From: Serpentinicella sp031432315
GTDB taxonomy: Bacteria > Bacillota > Clostridia > Peptostreptococcales > Natronincolaceae
Length of the DNA: 64,000 bases
NCBI RefSeq assembly: GCF_031432315.1
Contig: NZ_JAVKGO010000003.1
Coordinates: forward strand, 1 to 64,000
Reading direction: 5' to 3'
The notes beneath the pieces are model-generated. The model was not told the origin of the DNA and did not search any database. It was given only the letters and a program-made list of their open reading frames with translations. A program made the position numbers and the translations under genes. Of the stretch, positions 17,512-26,630 are shown piece after piece (position 1 is the stretch's first letter; every line of letters starts with the position of its first letter).

Positions 17512-17540
17512 TTGACCTTTTCAAATTCCTTTGTTATTAT
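17512..17540 (+). promoter_or_regulatory. Promoter of the purine riboswitch/permease/pur unit
   Basis: TTGACC, 17-base spacer, TATTAT; start near 17548, about 17 bases before the first aptamer. Bases 17366-17511 upstream show no other feature. Confidence 0.75.
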
Positions 17541-17564
17541 AAATGTGTAATTAAAAATTGTATA

Positions 17565-17640
17565 TTCAACTCATATATTGTCGATAATATGGATCGACAG
17601 TCTCTACAGAATGACCGTAAATCATTCTTCTATGAGTGAA
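17565..17640 (+). promoter_or_regulatory. Guanine-class purine riboswitch aptamer
   Basis: All parts of the three-way junction are readable. P1 is ACTCATA / TATGAGT. P2 is TGTCGAT / ATCGACA with loop AATATGG. P3 is AGAATGA / TCATTCT with loop CCGTAAA, so the GG-CC loop-loop contact is possible. J2/3 is GTCTCTAC. The specificity base just before TATGAG is C (17630), which predicts guanine or hypoxanthine rather than adenine. It precedes a ykkC-family aptamer and a terminator. Confidence 0.93.
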
Positions 17641-17735
17641 AGTGTATCTAGGGTTCCGTTCTTTATAAGAAGCTGGTCCAAGCGATACAGGCATCAGTAG
17701 ATGTCACACCGATGGGATAAAAGCCCGGACGGATA
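17641..17735 (+). promoter_or_regulatory. ykkC-family aptamer, probably PRPP class
   Basis: Follows the guanine aptamer without a gap. The conserved blocks are present in order: TCTAGGGTTCCG, a small hairpin (TTCTT/AAGAA), CTGGTCCAAGCGATAC closing on GTATC, a GGCATC/GATGTC hairpin, ACACCG, and GGGATAAAAGCCCGG. PRPP class (ykkC-2b) is inferred from the tandem arrangement with a guanine aptamer ahead of purine genes, a published configuration. The ppGpp subtype cannot be excluded by eye. Confidence 0.85.
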
Positions 17736-17778
17736 GGTTTCACTTATAAATAACCTATCCATCCGGGCTTTATTTTTA
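17720..17778 (+). terminator. Riboswitch-controlled terminator
   Basis: AAAGCCCGGACGGATAGGTT pairs with AACCTATCCATCCGGGCTTT (one mismatch) and is followed by ATTTTTATTT. Its 5-prime arm uses the AAAAGCCCGG end of the ykkC aptamer, so ligand binding and termination exclude each other. Confidence 0.9.
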
Positions 17779-17896
17779 TTTACTGGAAAATATATGCTTC
17801 TATAACTTCCTTTGGGTTATATTTTCTAGAAATGATGGAATTATACTTACTATTAATTTAAAAGGAAGAAAAATGACAGGATTAGGAGGCTACAAA

Positions 17897-19222
17897 ATGG
17901 AGAAGTTTTTTAAACTAAAAGAAAAGAACACCACGGTAAAAACAGAGATTATTGCAGGGATCACAACTTTTGTAACAATGGCGTATATCTTATTCGTAAA
18001 TCCAGATATTCTAGAGGCAGCAGGCATGGATTACAATGCGGTTTTCATGGCAACGTGTATATCAGCTGCTATTGGTACGCTAATTATGGGGCTATATGCT
18101 AATTTACCCTTTGCCCAAGCACCGGGTATGGGATTGAATGCCTTTTTCGCATTCTATGTTGTAGGCTTTCTAGGATATTCATGGGAAGCAGCGTTAATGG
18201 CCGTATTTATTTCAGGTATATTCTTCATTATTTTAACAATTACTGGTGTTAGAGAAATGATTGTTGAAGCAATACCTAATTCTTTAAAGCATGCAATTGG
18301 TGCAGGTATCGGTTTATTTATTGCATTACTAGGTTTTAAAAATGCAGGAATTGTAGTTCCATATGAGGCAACTTTAGTTTCTTTTGGTGACTTTACTAAC
18401 CCAGCAGTGTTTTTAGCGGTTATTGGGCTTGTGCTTACAACTGTATTAATGGCTAGAAAAGTAAGAGGCGGATTACTAATCGGTATTGTTGGTACAACTT
18501 TAATTGGTATTCCATTAGGAATAACCGATACTACAATGGCTGAGTTTTCATTTAATATAATGCCTACTTTAGGAAGGGCTTTTAACCCAGGGATAAGCGA
18601 CTTGCTAAGTGTAGGTGGTGGTTTTGTTGCAGTAGCTTCAAGTATATTTACAGTAGTTATATCTTTTACATTAGTAGACTTATTCGATACGATTGGAACA
18701 CTAATCGGAACTGGAGCTAAGGCTAACATGCTTGATGAAAAAGGTAAATTACCTAATATGAATAAAGCATTAATGGCGGATGCTGTAGCAACATCAGCAG
18801 GTGCCTTACTTGGAACTTCAACGGTAACAACTTATGTTGAGTCAACTGCAGGAGTTGCTGAAGGTGGAAAGACTGGTTTAACAGCAGTGACAACAGGGGT
18901 TATGTTTATCCTAGCTATTTTATTAGCACCTTTTGCTTTAATGGTGCCTCAGCAGGCAACAGCTCCAGCACTAATTATTGTAGGGGTTCTGATGATGACT
19001 ACAATTAAAAATATTAACTTCGAAGATTTCGAAGAGGCAGTTCCTGCATTCTTTACATTAGCAGTGATGCCATTCTCATTTAGTATTGCAAACGGTATTG
19101 GAGCTGGATTGATTTTCTACCCAATTACAAAAGTAGCAGCTGGCAAAGCAAAGGATGTTCATCCATTAGTTTATTTGTTAGCAGTAATTTTCATTGCAAA
19201 ACTAGCATTCTTACCTAGTTAA
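17897..19222 (+). CDS. pbuG: NCS2/AzgA-type guanine-hypoxanthine permease (PbuG-like)
   Basis: A 441-residue proton-coupled purine permease of the cytoplasmic membrane with about 12 helices. The start MEKFFKLKEKNTTVKTEIIAG and T-F-V-T-M-A-Y-I-L-F-V-N-P is typical of the AzgA/PbuG family, as are the G-M-G-L-N-A-F-F-A-F motif and the D-L-F-D-T-I-G-T-L-I-G segment. The ATG at 17897 follows TAGGAGG by 7 bases; an in-frame ATG at 17873 has a weaker site. It is the first gene behind the tandem guanine/PRPP riboswitch, fitting guanine-repressed purine uptake. Exact substrate inferred. Confidence 0.92.
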   Translation: MEKFFKLKEKNTTVKTEIIAGITTFVTMAYILFVNPDILEAAGMDYNAVFMATCISAAIGTLIMGLYANLPFAQAPGMGLNAFFAFYVVGFLGYSWEAALMAVFISGIFFIILTITGVREMIVEAIPNSLKHAIGAGIGLFIALLGFKNAGIVVPYEATLVSFGDFTNPAVFLAVIGLVLTTVLMARKVRGGLLIGIVGTTLIGIPLGITDTTMAEFSFNIMPTLGRAFNPGISDLLSVGGGFVAVASSIFTVVISFTLVDLFDTIGTLIGTGAKANMLDEKGKLPNMNKALMADAVATSAGALLGTSTVTTYVESTAGVAEGGKTGLTAVTTGVMFILAILLAPFALMVPQQATAPALIIVGVLMMTTIKNINFEDFEEAVPAFFTLAVMPFSFSIANGIGAGLIFYPITKVAAGKAKDVHPLVYLLAVIFIAKLAFLPS

Positions 19223-19228
19223 TTATAG

Positions 19229-19260
19229 AGCAGCTAAGTTTTCTTAGCTGCTTTTTTTCT
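19229..19260 (+). terminator. Terminator between the permease and purK
   Basis: AGCAGCTAAG, loop TTTT, CTTAGCTGCT, then TTTTTTCT. No promoter fits in the 27 bases before purK, so the pur genes must be reached by readthrough of this site. Confidence 0.85.
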
Positions 19261-19286
19261 AAATAATTAGTTTTAGGAGGTGTAGA

Positions 19287-20432
19287 ATGGAGAAAAAAGT
19301 AGGCATAATTGGTGGGGGACAATTAGGAAAAATGATGATCCTTGAAGGAAAAAAGATGGGGATACAATTTGTAATATTAGACCCATCAAAAGATTGTCCG
19401 GCATCATCTATTGCGGATGAACACATAGTAGAGGACTTTTATAATGAAGAAAAAATTAAACAATTAGCAGAAAAAGTAGATGTATTGACCTATGAGTTCG
19501 AACATATAAATGCAGACTACTTAATTCGACTTGAACAGGCTGGCAAAAAAATTTATCCTTCTCCTAGTGTATTGAAGGTAATTCAGGATAAATATGAGCA
19601 GAAGTCTTTTCTGAAAAGACGAAATATTCAATCAGCACCATTTAGAAAAGTAGATAGTTTAGGGGATATAAACCTAGCTGTCGAGGAGTATGGACTACCG
19701 GTTTTACTTAAAAGTAGAAAAGGCGGATACGACGGTAAAGGCAATGCCTGTATAAAAACCCTTCAAGATATTGAACAAGCTTATGATATACTTGGCGGTT
19801 CATCAGCAGAGCTGATGGTAGAGGCTTTTGTACCTTTTGATAAAGAAATATCAGCTATTGTAGCAAGGGGGAGTAATGGTCAAGTTGCTATATACCCTCT
19901 ATCAGAGAATATTCATAATGATAATATATTAATTACAACGATTGTTCCGGCTAGAGTCGACAAAGAAACGGAAAAAAAAGCAGAGCTGTTAGCTAAAAAA
20001 ACAATTGAAAACTTTGAAGGCATAGGAATATTTTGTGTAGAAATGTTTGTAACAAAGGCTGGCGAAGTACTCGTTAATGAAATTGCCCCACGAACCCATA
20101 ACTCGGGACATTACACAATAGAAGCATGTAGAACTTCACAATTTATGCAACATTTACGTGCTATATTAGAACAACCGCTTGGAAATACAGATCTAATTAA
20201 TCCGGCAGTAATGCTAAATATTTTAGGAGAAGATGGTTGTACTGGAAAAGCAAAAGTAAAAGGGCTACATACTGTACTTGAGATGGATAACACATATGTA
20301 CATTTATACGGGAAACAAGAGGTGCAGCCAAAACGTAAAATGGGTCATGTAACAGTTGTTGATATAGATATAAACAAAGCAATAAAACAAAGTGAAGTCA
20401 TAAGCAAGGTATTAAAAGTAATAAATGAATGA
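19287..20432 (+). CDS. purK: N5-carboxyaminoimidazole ribonucleotide synthase PurK
   Basis: ATP-dependent carboxylation of AIR to N5-CAIR in IMP synthesis. 381 residues, an ATP-grasp enzyme with the N-terminal GIIGGGQLGKM motif (residues 6-16), K-S-R-K-G-G-Y-D-G-K-G in the nucleotide site, and N-E-I-A-P-R-T-H-N-S-G-H in the active-site loop. ATG with AGGAGGTG. First of ten tightly packed pur genes, 9 bases before purE, its functional partner. Confidence 0.96.
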   Translation: MEKKVGIIGGGQLGKMMILEGKKMGIQFVILDPSKDCPASSIADEHIVEDFYNEEKIKQLAEKVDVLTYEFEHINADYLIRLEQAGKKIYPSPSVLKVIQDKYEQKSFLKRRNIQSAPFRKVDSLGDINLAVEEYGLPVLLKSRKGGYDGKGNACIKTLQDIEQAYDILGGSSAELMVEAFVPFDKEISAIVARGSNGQVAIYPLSENIHNDNILITTIVPARVDKETEKKAELLAKKTIENFEGIGIFCVEMFVTKAGEVLVNEIAPRTHNSGHYTIEACRTSQFMQHLRAILEQPLGNTDLINPAVMLNILGEDGCTGKAKVKGLHTVLEMDNTYVHLYGKQEVQPKRKMGHVTVVDIDINKAIKQSEVISKVLKVINE

Positions 20433-20441
20433 GGTGAGTAA

Positions 20442-20957
20442 ATGACAAAAAAACTTGTTAGTATTATTATGGGTAGCGATTCCGACTTGCCTGTTATGAA
20501 AGATGCAGCAAGTATTCTAGAGGAACTGGGGGTTCCTTTTGAGTGTACTGTGGTGTCAGCCCATAGAACACCAGATAAAATGTACAGTCATGCTAAAGAA
20601 GCCGAAGGCAGAGGGATTAAAGTGATTATTGCGGGAGCAGGAGGTGCGGCACACTTACCAGGCATGGTAGCATCCTTAACGGATCTTCCAGTAATCGGTG
20701 TACCGGTAAAAAGCAAAACATTAAATGGGGTAGATTCCTTATACTCAATTGTTCAGATGCCACCTGGGATTCCTGTAGCAACAGTTGCGATTAATGGAGC
20801 TAAGAATGCGGGGATTTTAGCAGCACAAATTGTTGGACTAGAAAATGAAAAAGTGAAGCTAGCATTAAAAAAATACAAAAAAGATTTAAAATCAATGGTT
20901 GAAGAAAAGGCAACTAACCTAGAATCACTTGGCTATGAAGCATACTTGAAAAAGTAA
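20442..20957 (+). CDS. purE: N5-CAIR mutase PurE (class I)
   Basis: Converts N5-CAIR to CAIR. 171 residues, the class I form that works together with PurK, consistent with purK next to it. The conserved GSDSDLPVM motif is at residues 11-19, and the S-A-H-R-T-P-D segment with the catalytic histidine is near 40-46, followed by G-A-G-G-A-A-H-L-P-G. ATG with GAGGTGAG. The enzyme for the next step (PurC) is not encoded in this operon. Confidence 0.97.
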   Translation: MTKKLVSIIMGSDSDLPVMKDAASILEELGVPFECTVVSAHRTPDKMYSHAKEAEGRGIKVIIAGAGGAAHLPGMVASLTDLPVIGVPVKSKTLNGVDSLYSIVQMPPGIPVATVAINGAKNAGILAAQIVGLENEKVKLALKKYKKDLKSMVEEKATNLESLGYEAYLKK

Positions 20958-21017
20958 GATTTACGATCATGAATTTATTAAAAACATCAAATAAAAACAA
21001 ACTAGGAGGATGAAAAA

Positions 21018-21260
21018 ATGAAAGCGAATGTATATGTTACTTTAAAAAACAGTATTGCAGACCCACAAGGATTTGCGATTAAAGGGGCCCTAAATAAAAT
21101 GGGGTACGAGAGTGTGGAAGATGTAAGAATCGGAAAATTAATAGAGGTTGAGTTAGGTAATGTTACAAAAGAAGAAGCAGAAAAGCAACTTAATGTAATG
21201 TGTGAAAAATTATTAGCAAATACGGTAATCGAAAAATACCGCTTTGAACTTGTAGAGTAG
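21018..21260 (+). CDS. purS: FGAM synthase subunit PurS
   Basis: 80-residue small subunit of the three-part formylglycinamidine ribonucleotide synthase (PurSQL) used by Gram-positives and archaea; it helps bind PurQ to PurL. The ATG follows AGGAGG. It has the family signature Y-V-T-L-K-N-S-I-A-D-P-Q-G and ends I-E-K-Y-R-F-E-L-V-E. Directly before purQ and purL, as usual. Confidence 0.96.
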   Translation: MKANVYVTLKNSIADPQGFAIKGALNKMGYESVEDVRIGKLIEVELGNVTKEEAEKQLNVMCEKLLANTVIEKYRFELVE

Positions 21261-21307
21261 TAAATACAGGGAATAAAATTACTGATCTTTTAAAGGGAGT
21301 GTATAGG

Positions 21308-21988
21308 ATGAAATTCGGAATTGTTGTTTTTCCTGGTTCAAACTGTGATATAGATTGTTACCATGTTTTAAAAGATGTACTTAATCAGGAAGTAAATTAT
21401 ATATGGCACGATAGTGAAGATATAGAGGATTATGATTGCATTGTCCTTCCTGGTGGTTTTTCTTATGGTGATTATTTAAGATGTGGCGCTGTAGCCCAAT
21501 TTTCAAAAGCGATGGATAAAGTGAAAAAACATGCTGAAGAAGGAAAATTACTAATAGGTATTTGTAATGGTTTTCAAATACTAACTGAATCAGGATTATT
21601 ACCTGGAGCTTTAGTGAGAAACAAAAATCTAAAGTTTATTTGTGACACTGTAGAGGTAAAAGCTGAAAATAACGCGACACCTTTTACAAATCAATTAAAA
21701 GATGGAGAGGTTATAAACATACCAATTGCCCATGGTGAAGGCAATTATGTTGTTGATGAAGAAACCTTAGAAAAAATGAAAGAAAATGGACAAATTTTAT
21801 TTACCTATCAAGAAAATCCTAACGGATCTATATATAATATTGCAGGTGTATGTAATGAAAGTAAAAATGTTTTAGGTATGATGCCTCATCCTGAAAGAGC
21901 CAGCGAGGCTATTTTAGGTAATGGTGATGGAATTGGAATATTTAAATCCATCATAGCTTTTTTCGAAGGAGGACAAAAAAATGACTAA
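21308..21988 (+). CDS. purQ: FGAM synthase glutaminase subunit PurQ
   Basis: Class I glutamine amidotransferase that feeds ammonia to PurL. 226 residues. It starts MKFGIVVFPGSNCDID, with the nucleophile cysteine in L-I-G-I-C-N-G-F-Q and the His/Glu pair in M-M-P-H-P-E-R-A. ATG at 21308 preferred over the GTG at 21299, because AAAGGGAG lies just before and overlaps the latter. Its last 8 bases overlap purL, suggesting translational coupling. Confidence 0.96.
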   Translation: MKFGIVVFPGSNCDIDCYHVLKDVLNQEVNYIWHDSEDIEDYDCIVLPGGFSYGDYLRCGAVAQFSKAMDKVKKHAEEGKLLIGICNGFQILTESGLLPGALVRNKNLKFICDTVEVKAENNATPFTNQLKDGEVINIPIAHGEGNYVVDEETLEKMKENGQILFTYQENPNGSIYNIAGVCNESKNVLGMMPHPERASEAILGNGDGIGIFKSIIAFFEGGQKND

Positions 21989-24182
21989 ACCATATGAATT
22001 AGTTGGCCTGAAAGAAGTAGAGTATAAAAAAATATTAGACGTTCTAGGTAGAGAACCGAATGAATTAGAATTAAATATGTACGGCGTTATGTGGTCAGAG
22101 CACTGTAGTTATAAACATTCTAGGTCCTTATTTAAACATTTCCCAACATCAAATGAAAAAGTATTGCAAGGACCAGGAGAAAATGCAGGAATTGTTGACA
22201 TAGGAGACAACCTTGCTGTAGCAATGAAAATTGAAAGTCACAACCATCCTTCAGCAGTTGAACCATATCAAGGAGCAGCTACTGGTGTTGGTGGGATTAT
22301 CAGAGATATTTTTGCAATGGGGGCAAGACCAGTTGCATTACTAAATTCTTTAAGATTTGGTGAAATAGATGAAGACCAAAGAGTAAAGCAGTTATTTGAA
22401 GGAGTTGTAGAAGGGATAGCGGGTTACGGAAACTGCATGGGGATCCCAACAGTTGGTGGAGAAATACACTTTAACCAATCATACCAAGGAAATCCACTAG
22501 TAAATGCCATGTGTGTCGGGATTATAGAACATGATAAGATCCATAGAGGAACTGCAAAAGGCCTTGGCAACTCAATTATGTATGTAGGTGCTGCTACAGG
22601 ACGAGATGGTATAGGGGGAGCAAGTTTTGCTTCTGTAGAGTTAACGGAAGAATCAGAAGAAAAACGCTCAGCGGTTCAAGTTGGAGATCCATTTATGGAA
22701 AAATTGCTATTAGAAGCATGTTTAGAACTACTTGAAACCGGATGTGTTGTAGGAATACAGGATTTAGGTGCTGCGGGATTAACCTCTGCATGTTGTGAGA
22801 CTGCAACAAGAGGTGAAGGTGGTATGGAAATTGATGTATTAAAAGTACCACGACGGGAAGAAGGGATGATACCTGTTGAGGTGATGATCTCAGAATCTCA
22901 AGAGAGAATGCTTCTAATTGTTGAAAAAGGAAGAGAAGAAGAAGTAAACAAGATTGTTAAAAAATGGGGACTTTATTCAGTAATCATTGGAAAAGTTACT
23001 AATGATAATATGCTCAGGGTTATGGAAGGAGATCAGGTTGTTGGTGAAATGCCGGCAGAAAGTCTAGATTCTTCTGGAGCGCCAAAGTACTATAAAGATT
23101 ATGAAGTACCAGCTTACTATAACGAAGCAAAGCAATTTAAATCACAGGATGTACAAGAACCAGATAATTATCAGGAAACATTATTAGAAATGCTTAAAGC
23201 CCCAAATATATGTAGTCGAGAATGGGTTTATAAGCAGTATGATCACATGGTAAGAACAAATACGGTTGTAAAACCTGGGTCAGATGCTGCGGTATTAAGG
23301 GTAAAAGGAACACAAAAAGGAATTGCATTAACTACGGATTGTAACAGTAGACTGTGTTACTTAGATCCTAGAGAAGGAAGTAAGATTGCTGTTGTAGAAG
23401 CAGCAAGAAACTTAGTATGTAGTGGTGCAAAACCTTTAGCTATAACGGATGGACTAAACTTTGGAAGTCCAGAAAAGCCAGATCGTTTTTGGCAATTTAG
23501 AGAGAGTGTAATTGGTATTAGTGAAGCTTGTAGAGAGTTAGACACCCCTGTTATTAGTGGTAATGTTAGTTTTTACAACGAAACAGAAACGAAAGCAATC
23601 TATCCAACACCGATTATAGGAATGGTTGGGGTACTAGATGATGTAGAAAAAGCTTGTACTTCCGATTTTAAAGATGAGGGTGACGTAATTCTTCTTGTTG
23701 GTGAGACAAAGGATGAATTAGGTGGTAGTGAGTATTTATCGAGAATACATGGGTTAGAAACAGGACAAGTACCTTTTCTTAATATGGCATTAGAAAAACG
23801 TCTACAAAAATTAGTTTTAGAGACGATAGAAGAAGGTTTAGTTCAGTCGGCCCACGACTTGAGTGAGGGTGGACTGGCAATTGCATTAGCTGAAAGTGCA
23901 ATAAGCGGCAATGTTGGAGCAAAAGTAAGTTTAGAAACAGAACTTAGAGCGGATATTGCATTATACGCAGAAAGTCAATCTAGATTCTTGATTACAGTAA
24001 AAAAAGAAAACTTAACGAAAATAAAAGAAAAAATAAGCCAATCAGAAAGTCCTTATACTATTTTAGGTGAAGTAGGTGGAGATACTTTAGAGATAAATGT
24101 AAACGGAGACAAAAATACTTGTCTACCAATAGTCGAGATGGAGGACGCTTGGAGAGGAGCAATCCAATGCATAATGGCATAA
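21981..24182 (+). CDS. purL: FGAM synthase large subunit PurL (small type)
   Basis: ATP-dependent amidation of FGAR to FGAM with PurS and PurQ. 733 residues, the short Gram-positive type without a fused glutaminase. W-S-E-H-C-S-Y-K-H-S near residue 38 carries the catalytic histidine, K-I-E-S-H-N-H-P-S is the substrate/ATP site, and D-G-I-G-G-A-S-F-A-S follows. Two repeated AIRS-like halves are visible. ATG with GGAGG inside the purQ end. Its end overlaps the purF start by 16 bases. Confidence 0.97.
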   Translation: MTKPYELVGLKEVEYKKILDVLGREPNELELNMYGVMWSEHCSYKHSRSLFKHFPTSNEKVLQGPGENAGIVDIGDNLAVAMKIESHNHPSAVEPYQGAATGVGGIIRDIFAMGARPVALLNSLRFGEIDEDQRVKQLFEGVVEGIAGYGNCMGIPTVGGEIHFNQSYQGNPLVNAMCVGIIEHDKIHRGTAKGLGNSIMYVGAATGRDGIGGASFASVELTEESEEKRSAVQVGDPFMEKLLLEACLELLETGCVVGIQDLGAAGLTSACCETATRGEGGMEIDVLKVPRREEGMIPVEVMISESQERMLLIVEKGREEEVNKIVKKWGLYSVIIGKVTNDNMLRVMEGDQVVGEMPAESLDSSGAPKYYKDYEVPAYYNEAKQFKSQDVQEPDNYQETLLEMLKAPNICSREWVYKQYDHMVRTNTVVKPGSDAAVLRVKGTQKGIALTTDCNSRLCYLDPREGSKIAVVEAARNLVCSGAKPLAITDGLNFGSPEKPDRFWQFRESVIGISEACRELDTPVISGNVSFYNETETKAIYPTPIIGMVGVLDDVEKACTSDFKDEGDVILLVGETKDELGGSEYLSRIHGLETGQVPFLNMALEKRLQKLVLETIEEGLVQSAHDLSEGGLAIALAESAISGNVGAKVSLETELRADIALYAESQSRFLITVKKENLTKIKEKISQSESPYTILGEVGGDTLEINVNGDKNTCLPIVEMEDAWRGAIQCIMA

Positions 24183-25564
24183 ATTCGGATAAATTAAGAG
24201 AAGAATGCGGTGTGCTAGGGATATTTCAATCTAATACGAAAAAGGTTTCAAGACAATTATATTACGGTTTATATAGCCTACAACATAGAGGACAACAAAG
24301 TGCTGGAATATCAACAAGTGATGGATCAAAGAATTTTTATCATAAAGGGATGGGTTTAGTTCCTGAAGTTTTTAATGATGATAATATAGAAAAACTTGAT
24401 GGAAATATAGGTATTGGTCATGTGCGTTATGGGTCATCAGAAGAAAATTATATAGAGAATGCTCAGCCATTGGTAGTACGCTACCGTGGTGGAAGCATTT
24501 CACTTGCCCATAACGGTAGTTTGGTAAATGCACCAGGTTTAAAAGAGAGACTTGTAGATGATGGGGTTGTTTTTCAAACATCAAATGATATAGAGGTCGT
24601 AGCAAACTTAGTTGCTCGCTACAGTACAGACGGCATAGATGAGGCAATAGTAAGAACCCTGGATATGGTTAAAGGTGCCTATGCAATGGTGATGATGACA
24701 GAAAAATGTTTATACGGTATAAGGGATCCATATGGGGTAAGGCCGCTTTGTTTAGGAAAATTAGATGATGGGTATGTACTTGCATCAGAGAGCTGTGCCC
24801 TTGAAATAATTGGCGCAACTTTAGTACGAGACATTGAACCTGGAGAAATAATCAAGATCGATAAAGATGGTGTTCAGTCTAGCTTCTTTAGTAAAAATAA
24901 ACAGAAAAGCGTTTGCATATTTGAATATATTTATTTTGCTAGACCGGATAGTATAATGGAGAACATGAGTATTTACAATGCTAGAAAAAATGCAGGAAAG
25001 GTATTAGCAGGGGAACATCCGACGGAAGCAGATATGGTTATAGCAGCACCAGATTCTTCAATACCAGCTGCAATCGGATATGCAGAAGCTTCAGGAATCC
25101 CTTTTGGTGAAGGTTTGATAAAAAATCGTTATATAGGCAGAACTTTTATTCAACCTACCCAAGAATTAAGGGAGTTGGCTGTTAGACTTAAGTTATCGCC
25201 CCTTAAAGAAAATATACAGGGGAAGCGTCTAATTTTAATAGACGATTCTATTGTCAGAGGAACAACAAGTAAAAGAACTGTGAAAAGCTTAAAAGAAGCC
25301 GGAGCAAAAGAAGTTCACGTAAGGATCAGTTCACCTCCTGTTGCTTACAGCTGTCATTTTGGAATAGATACCCCTGACCGTAAACAGCTATTAGGTGCAA
25401 CTAAAACAGTTGAGCAAATAAGGCGTTTTATTGATGCGGATAGTTTGGCTTATATAAGTACAAAAGGGTTAGTGGAGTCTACAGGCTTACCTAATGATGC
25501 ATTTTGTTTAGGCTGCTTTGATGGTAACTATCCGATGGAGGTACCAGGAAAAGATTCAAAATAA
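24167..25564 (+). CDS. purF: Amidophosphoribosyltransferase PurF, Fe-S type
   Basis: First committed step of purine synthesis, PRPP plus glutamine to phosphoribosylamine. 465 residues. The N-terminal nucleophile hydrolase cysteine is C14 in REECGVLGIF, so a 13-residue propeptide must be removed. The PRPP loop is L-I-L-I-D-D-S-I-V-R-G-T-T. Four cysteines matching the [4Fe-4S] ligands known in the B. subtilis enzyme are present: one in SVCIFEY, one in YSCHFG and two in FCLGCFDG. ATG at 24167 has GAGAGGAGC upstream; the frame is open further left inside purL. Confidence 0.96.
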   Translation: MHNGINSDKLREECGVLGIFQSNTKKVSRQLYYGLYSLQHRGQQSAGISTSDGSKNFYHKGMGLVPEVFNDDNIEKLDGNIGIGHVRYGSSEENYIENAQPLVVRYRGGSISLAHNGSLVNAPGLKERLVDDGVVFQTSNDIEVVANLVARYSTDGIDEAIVRTLDMVKGAYAMVMMTEKCLYGIRDPYGVRPLCLGKLDDGYVLASESCALEIIGATLVRDIEPGEIIKIDKDGVQSSFFSKNKQKSVCIFEYIYFARPDSIMENMSIYNARKNAGKVLAGEHPTEADMVIAAPDSSIPAAIGYAEASGIPFGEGLIKNRYIGRTFIQPTQELRELAVRLKLSPLKENIQGKRLILIDDSIVRGTTSKRTVKSLKEAGAKEVHVRISSPPVAYSCHFGIDTPDRKQLLGATKTVEQIRRFIDADSLAYISTKGLVESTGLPNDAFCLGCFDGNYPMEVPGKDSK

Positions 25565-25589
25565 GTTGTGACATAGGAGGGGATATTCA

Positions 25590-26630
25590 GTGGGAGAAAA
25601 TATCACATATAAAAGTGCAGGTGTAGACGTAGAAGAAGGGCAAAAAGCCGTTCAATTAATGAAACATCATGTAAAAAGTACATTTAACAAAAACGTTTTA
25701 GATGACATTGGTGGGTTTGGTGGGTTATTTTCTTTAGATTTAGAAGGAATAAAAGAACCTGTCCTAGTTTCCGGAACTGACGGAGTGGGGACAAAACTTA
25801 AACTTGCATTTATGATGGATAAACACGATACAATTGGTCAGGATTGTGTCGCAATGTGTGTAAATGATATATTGTGCCAAGGTGCAAAGCCTTTATTCTT
25901 CTTAGACTATGTAGCTACAGGTCAACTGAAAGCAGAAAAGGTTGCGGATATTGTAAAGGGTGTAGCCTTAGGCTGTAGAAAGTCTGGCTGTGCCTTAATC
26001 GGAGGGGAAACTGCAGAAATGCCAAGTTTCTATGCTGATGGAGAATATGATATGGCAGGATTTACTGTTGGTATAGTAGATAAATCGAAAGTAATTACTG
26101 GACAAAATATTAAGCCTGGAAATAAAATAATTGGACTAAGTTCAAGTGGGATCCATAGTAATGGATATTCTTTAGTAAGAAAGTTATTTTTTGACGTAGC
26201 AAATATGGGCTTAGAAGACTGGGTTGATGAATTGGGAAAAACCCTTGGTGAAGCATTAATAGAACCAACAAAAATATACGTAAAACCAGTGTTAGAAGCA
26301 CTAAAATCAATTAATATAGATGGTATTGTTCATATTACTGGTGGTGGTTTTTTTGAAAATATACCTAGGGTGTTACCAGATAATGTAGACGCAAAAATTG
26401 ATTTAGGCACATGGGATATGCCTCCTATATTTAATTTGATACAAAACAAGGGGAATGTTGAATTAGAAGAAATGTACAAAACCTTTAATATGGGTATTGG
26501 CATGATGTTAATTGTTGATGCTGATGATGTTGATGGTACCTTAGAGATTTTAAAATCAGAAGGTGAACAAGGGTATATTATAGGAGAAATTATTGAAGGA
26601 AAAAGACAGGTGAAATTATGTCAGGCGTAA
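25590..26630 (+). CDS. purM: AIR synthase PurM
   Basis: Closes the imidazole ring, FGAM plus ATP to AIR. 346 residues, typical length. The N-terminal T-Y-K-S-A-G-V-D-V-E-E-G motif, S-G-T-D-G-V-G-T-K-L in the nucleotide site, and G-G-E-T-A-E-M-P are all present. GTG start after AGGAGGGGAT. Overlaps purN by 13 bases. Confidence 0.97.
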   Translation: MGENITYKSAGVDVEEGQKAVQLMKHHVKSTFNKNVLDDIGGFGGLFSLDLEGIKEPVLVSGTDGVGTKLKLAFMMDKHDTIGQDCVAMCVNDILCQGAKPLFFLDYVATGQLKAEKVADIVKGVALGCRKSGCALIGGETAEMPSFYADGEYDMAGFTVGIVDKSKVITGQNIKPGNKIIGLSSSGIHSNGYSLVRKLFFDVANMGLEDWVDELGKTLGEALIEPTKIYVKPVLEALKSINIDGIVHITGGGFFENIPRVLPDNVDAKIDLGTWDMPPIFNLIQNKGNVELEEMYKTFNMGIGMMLIVDADDVDGTLEILKSEGEQGYIIGEIIEGKRQVKLCQA

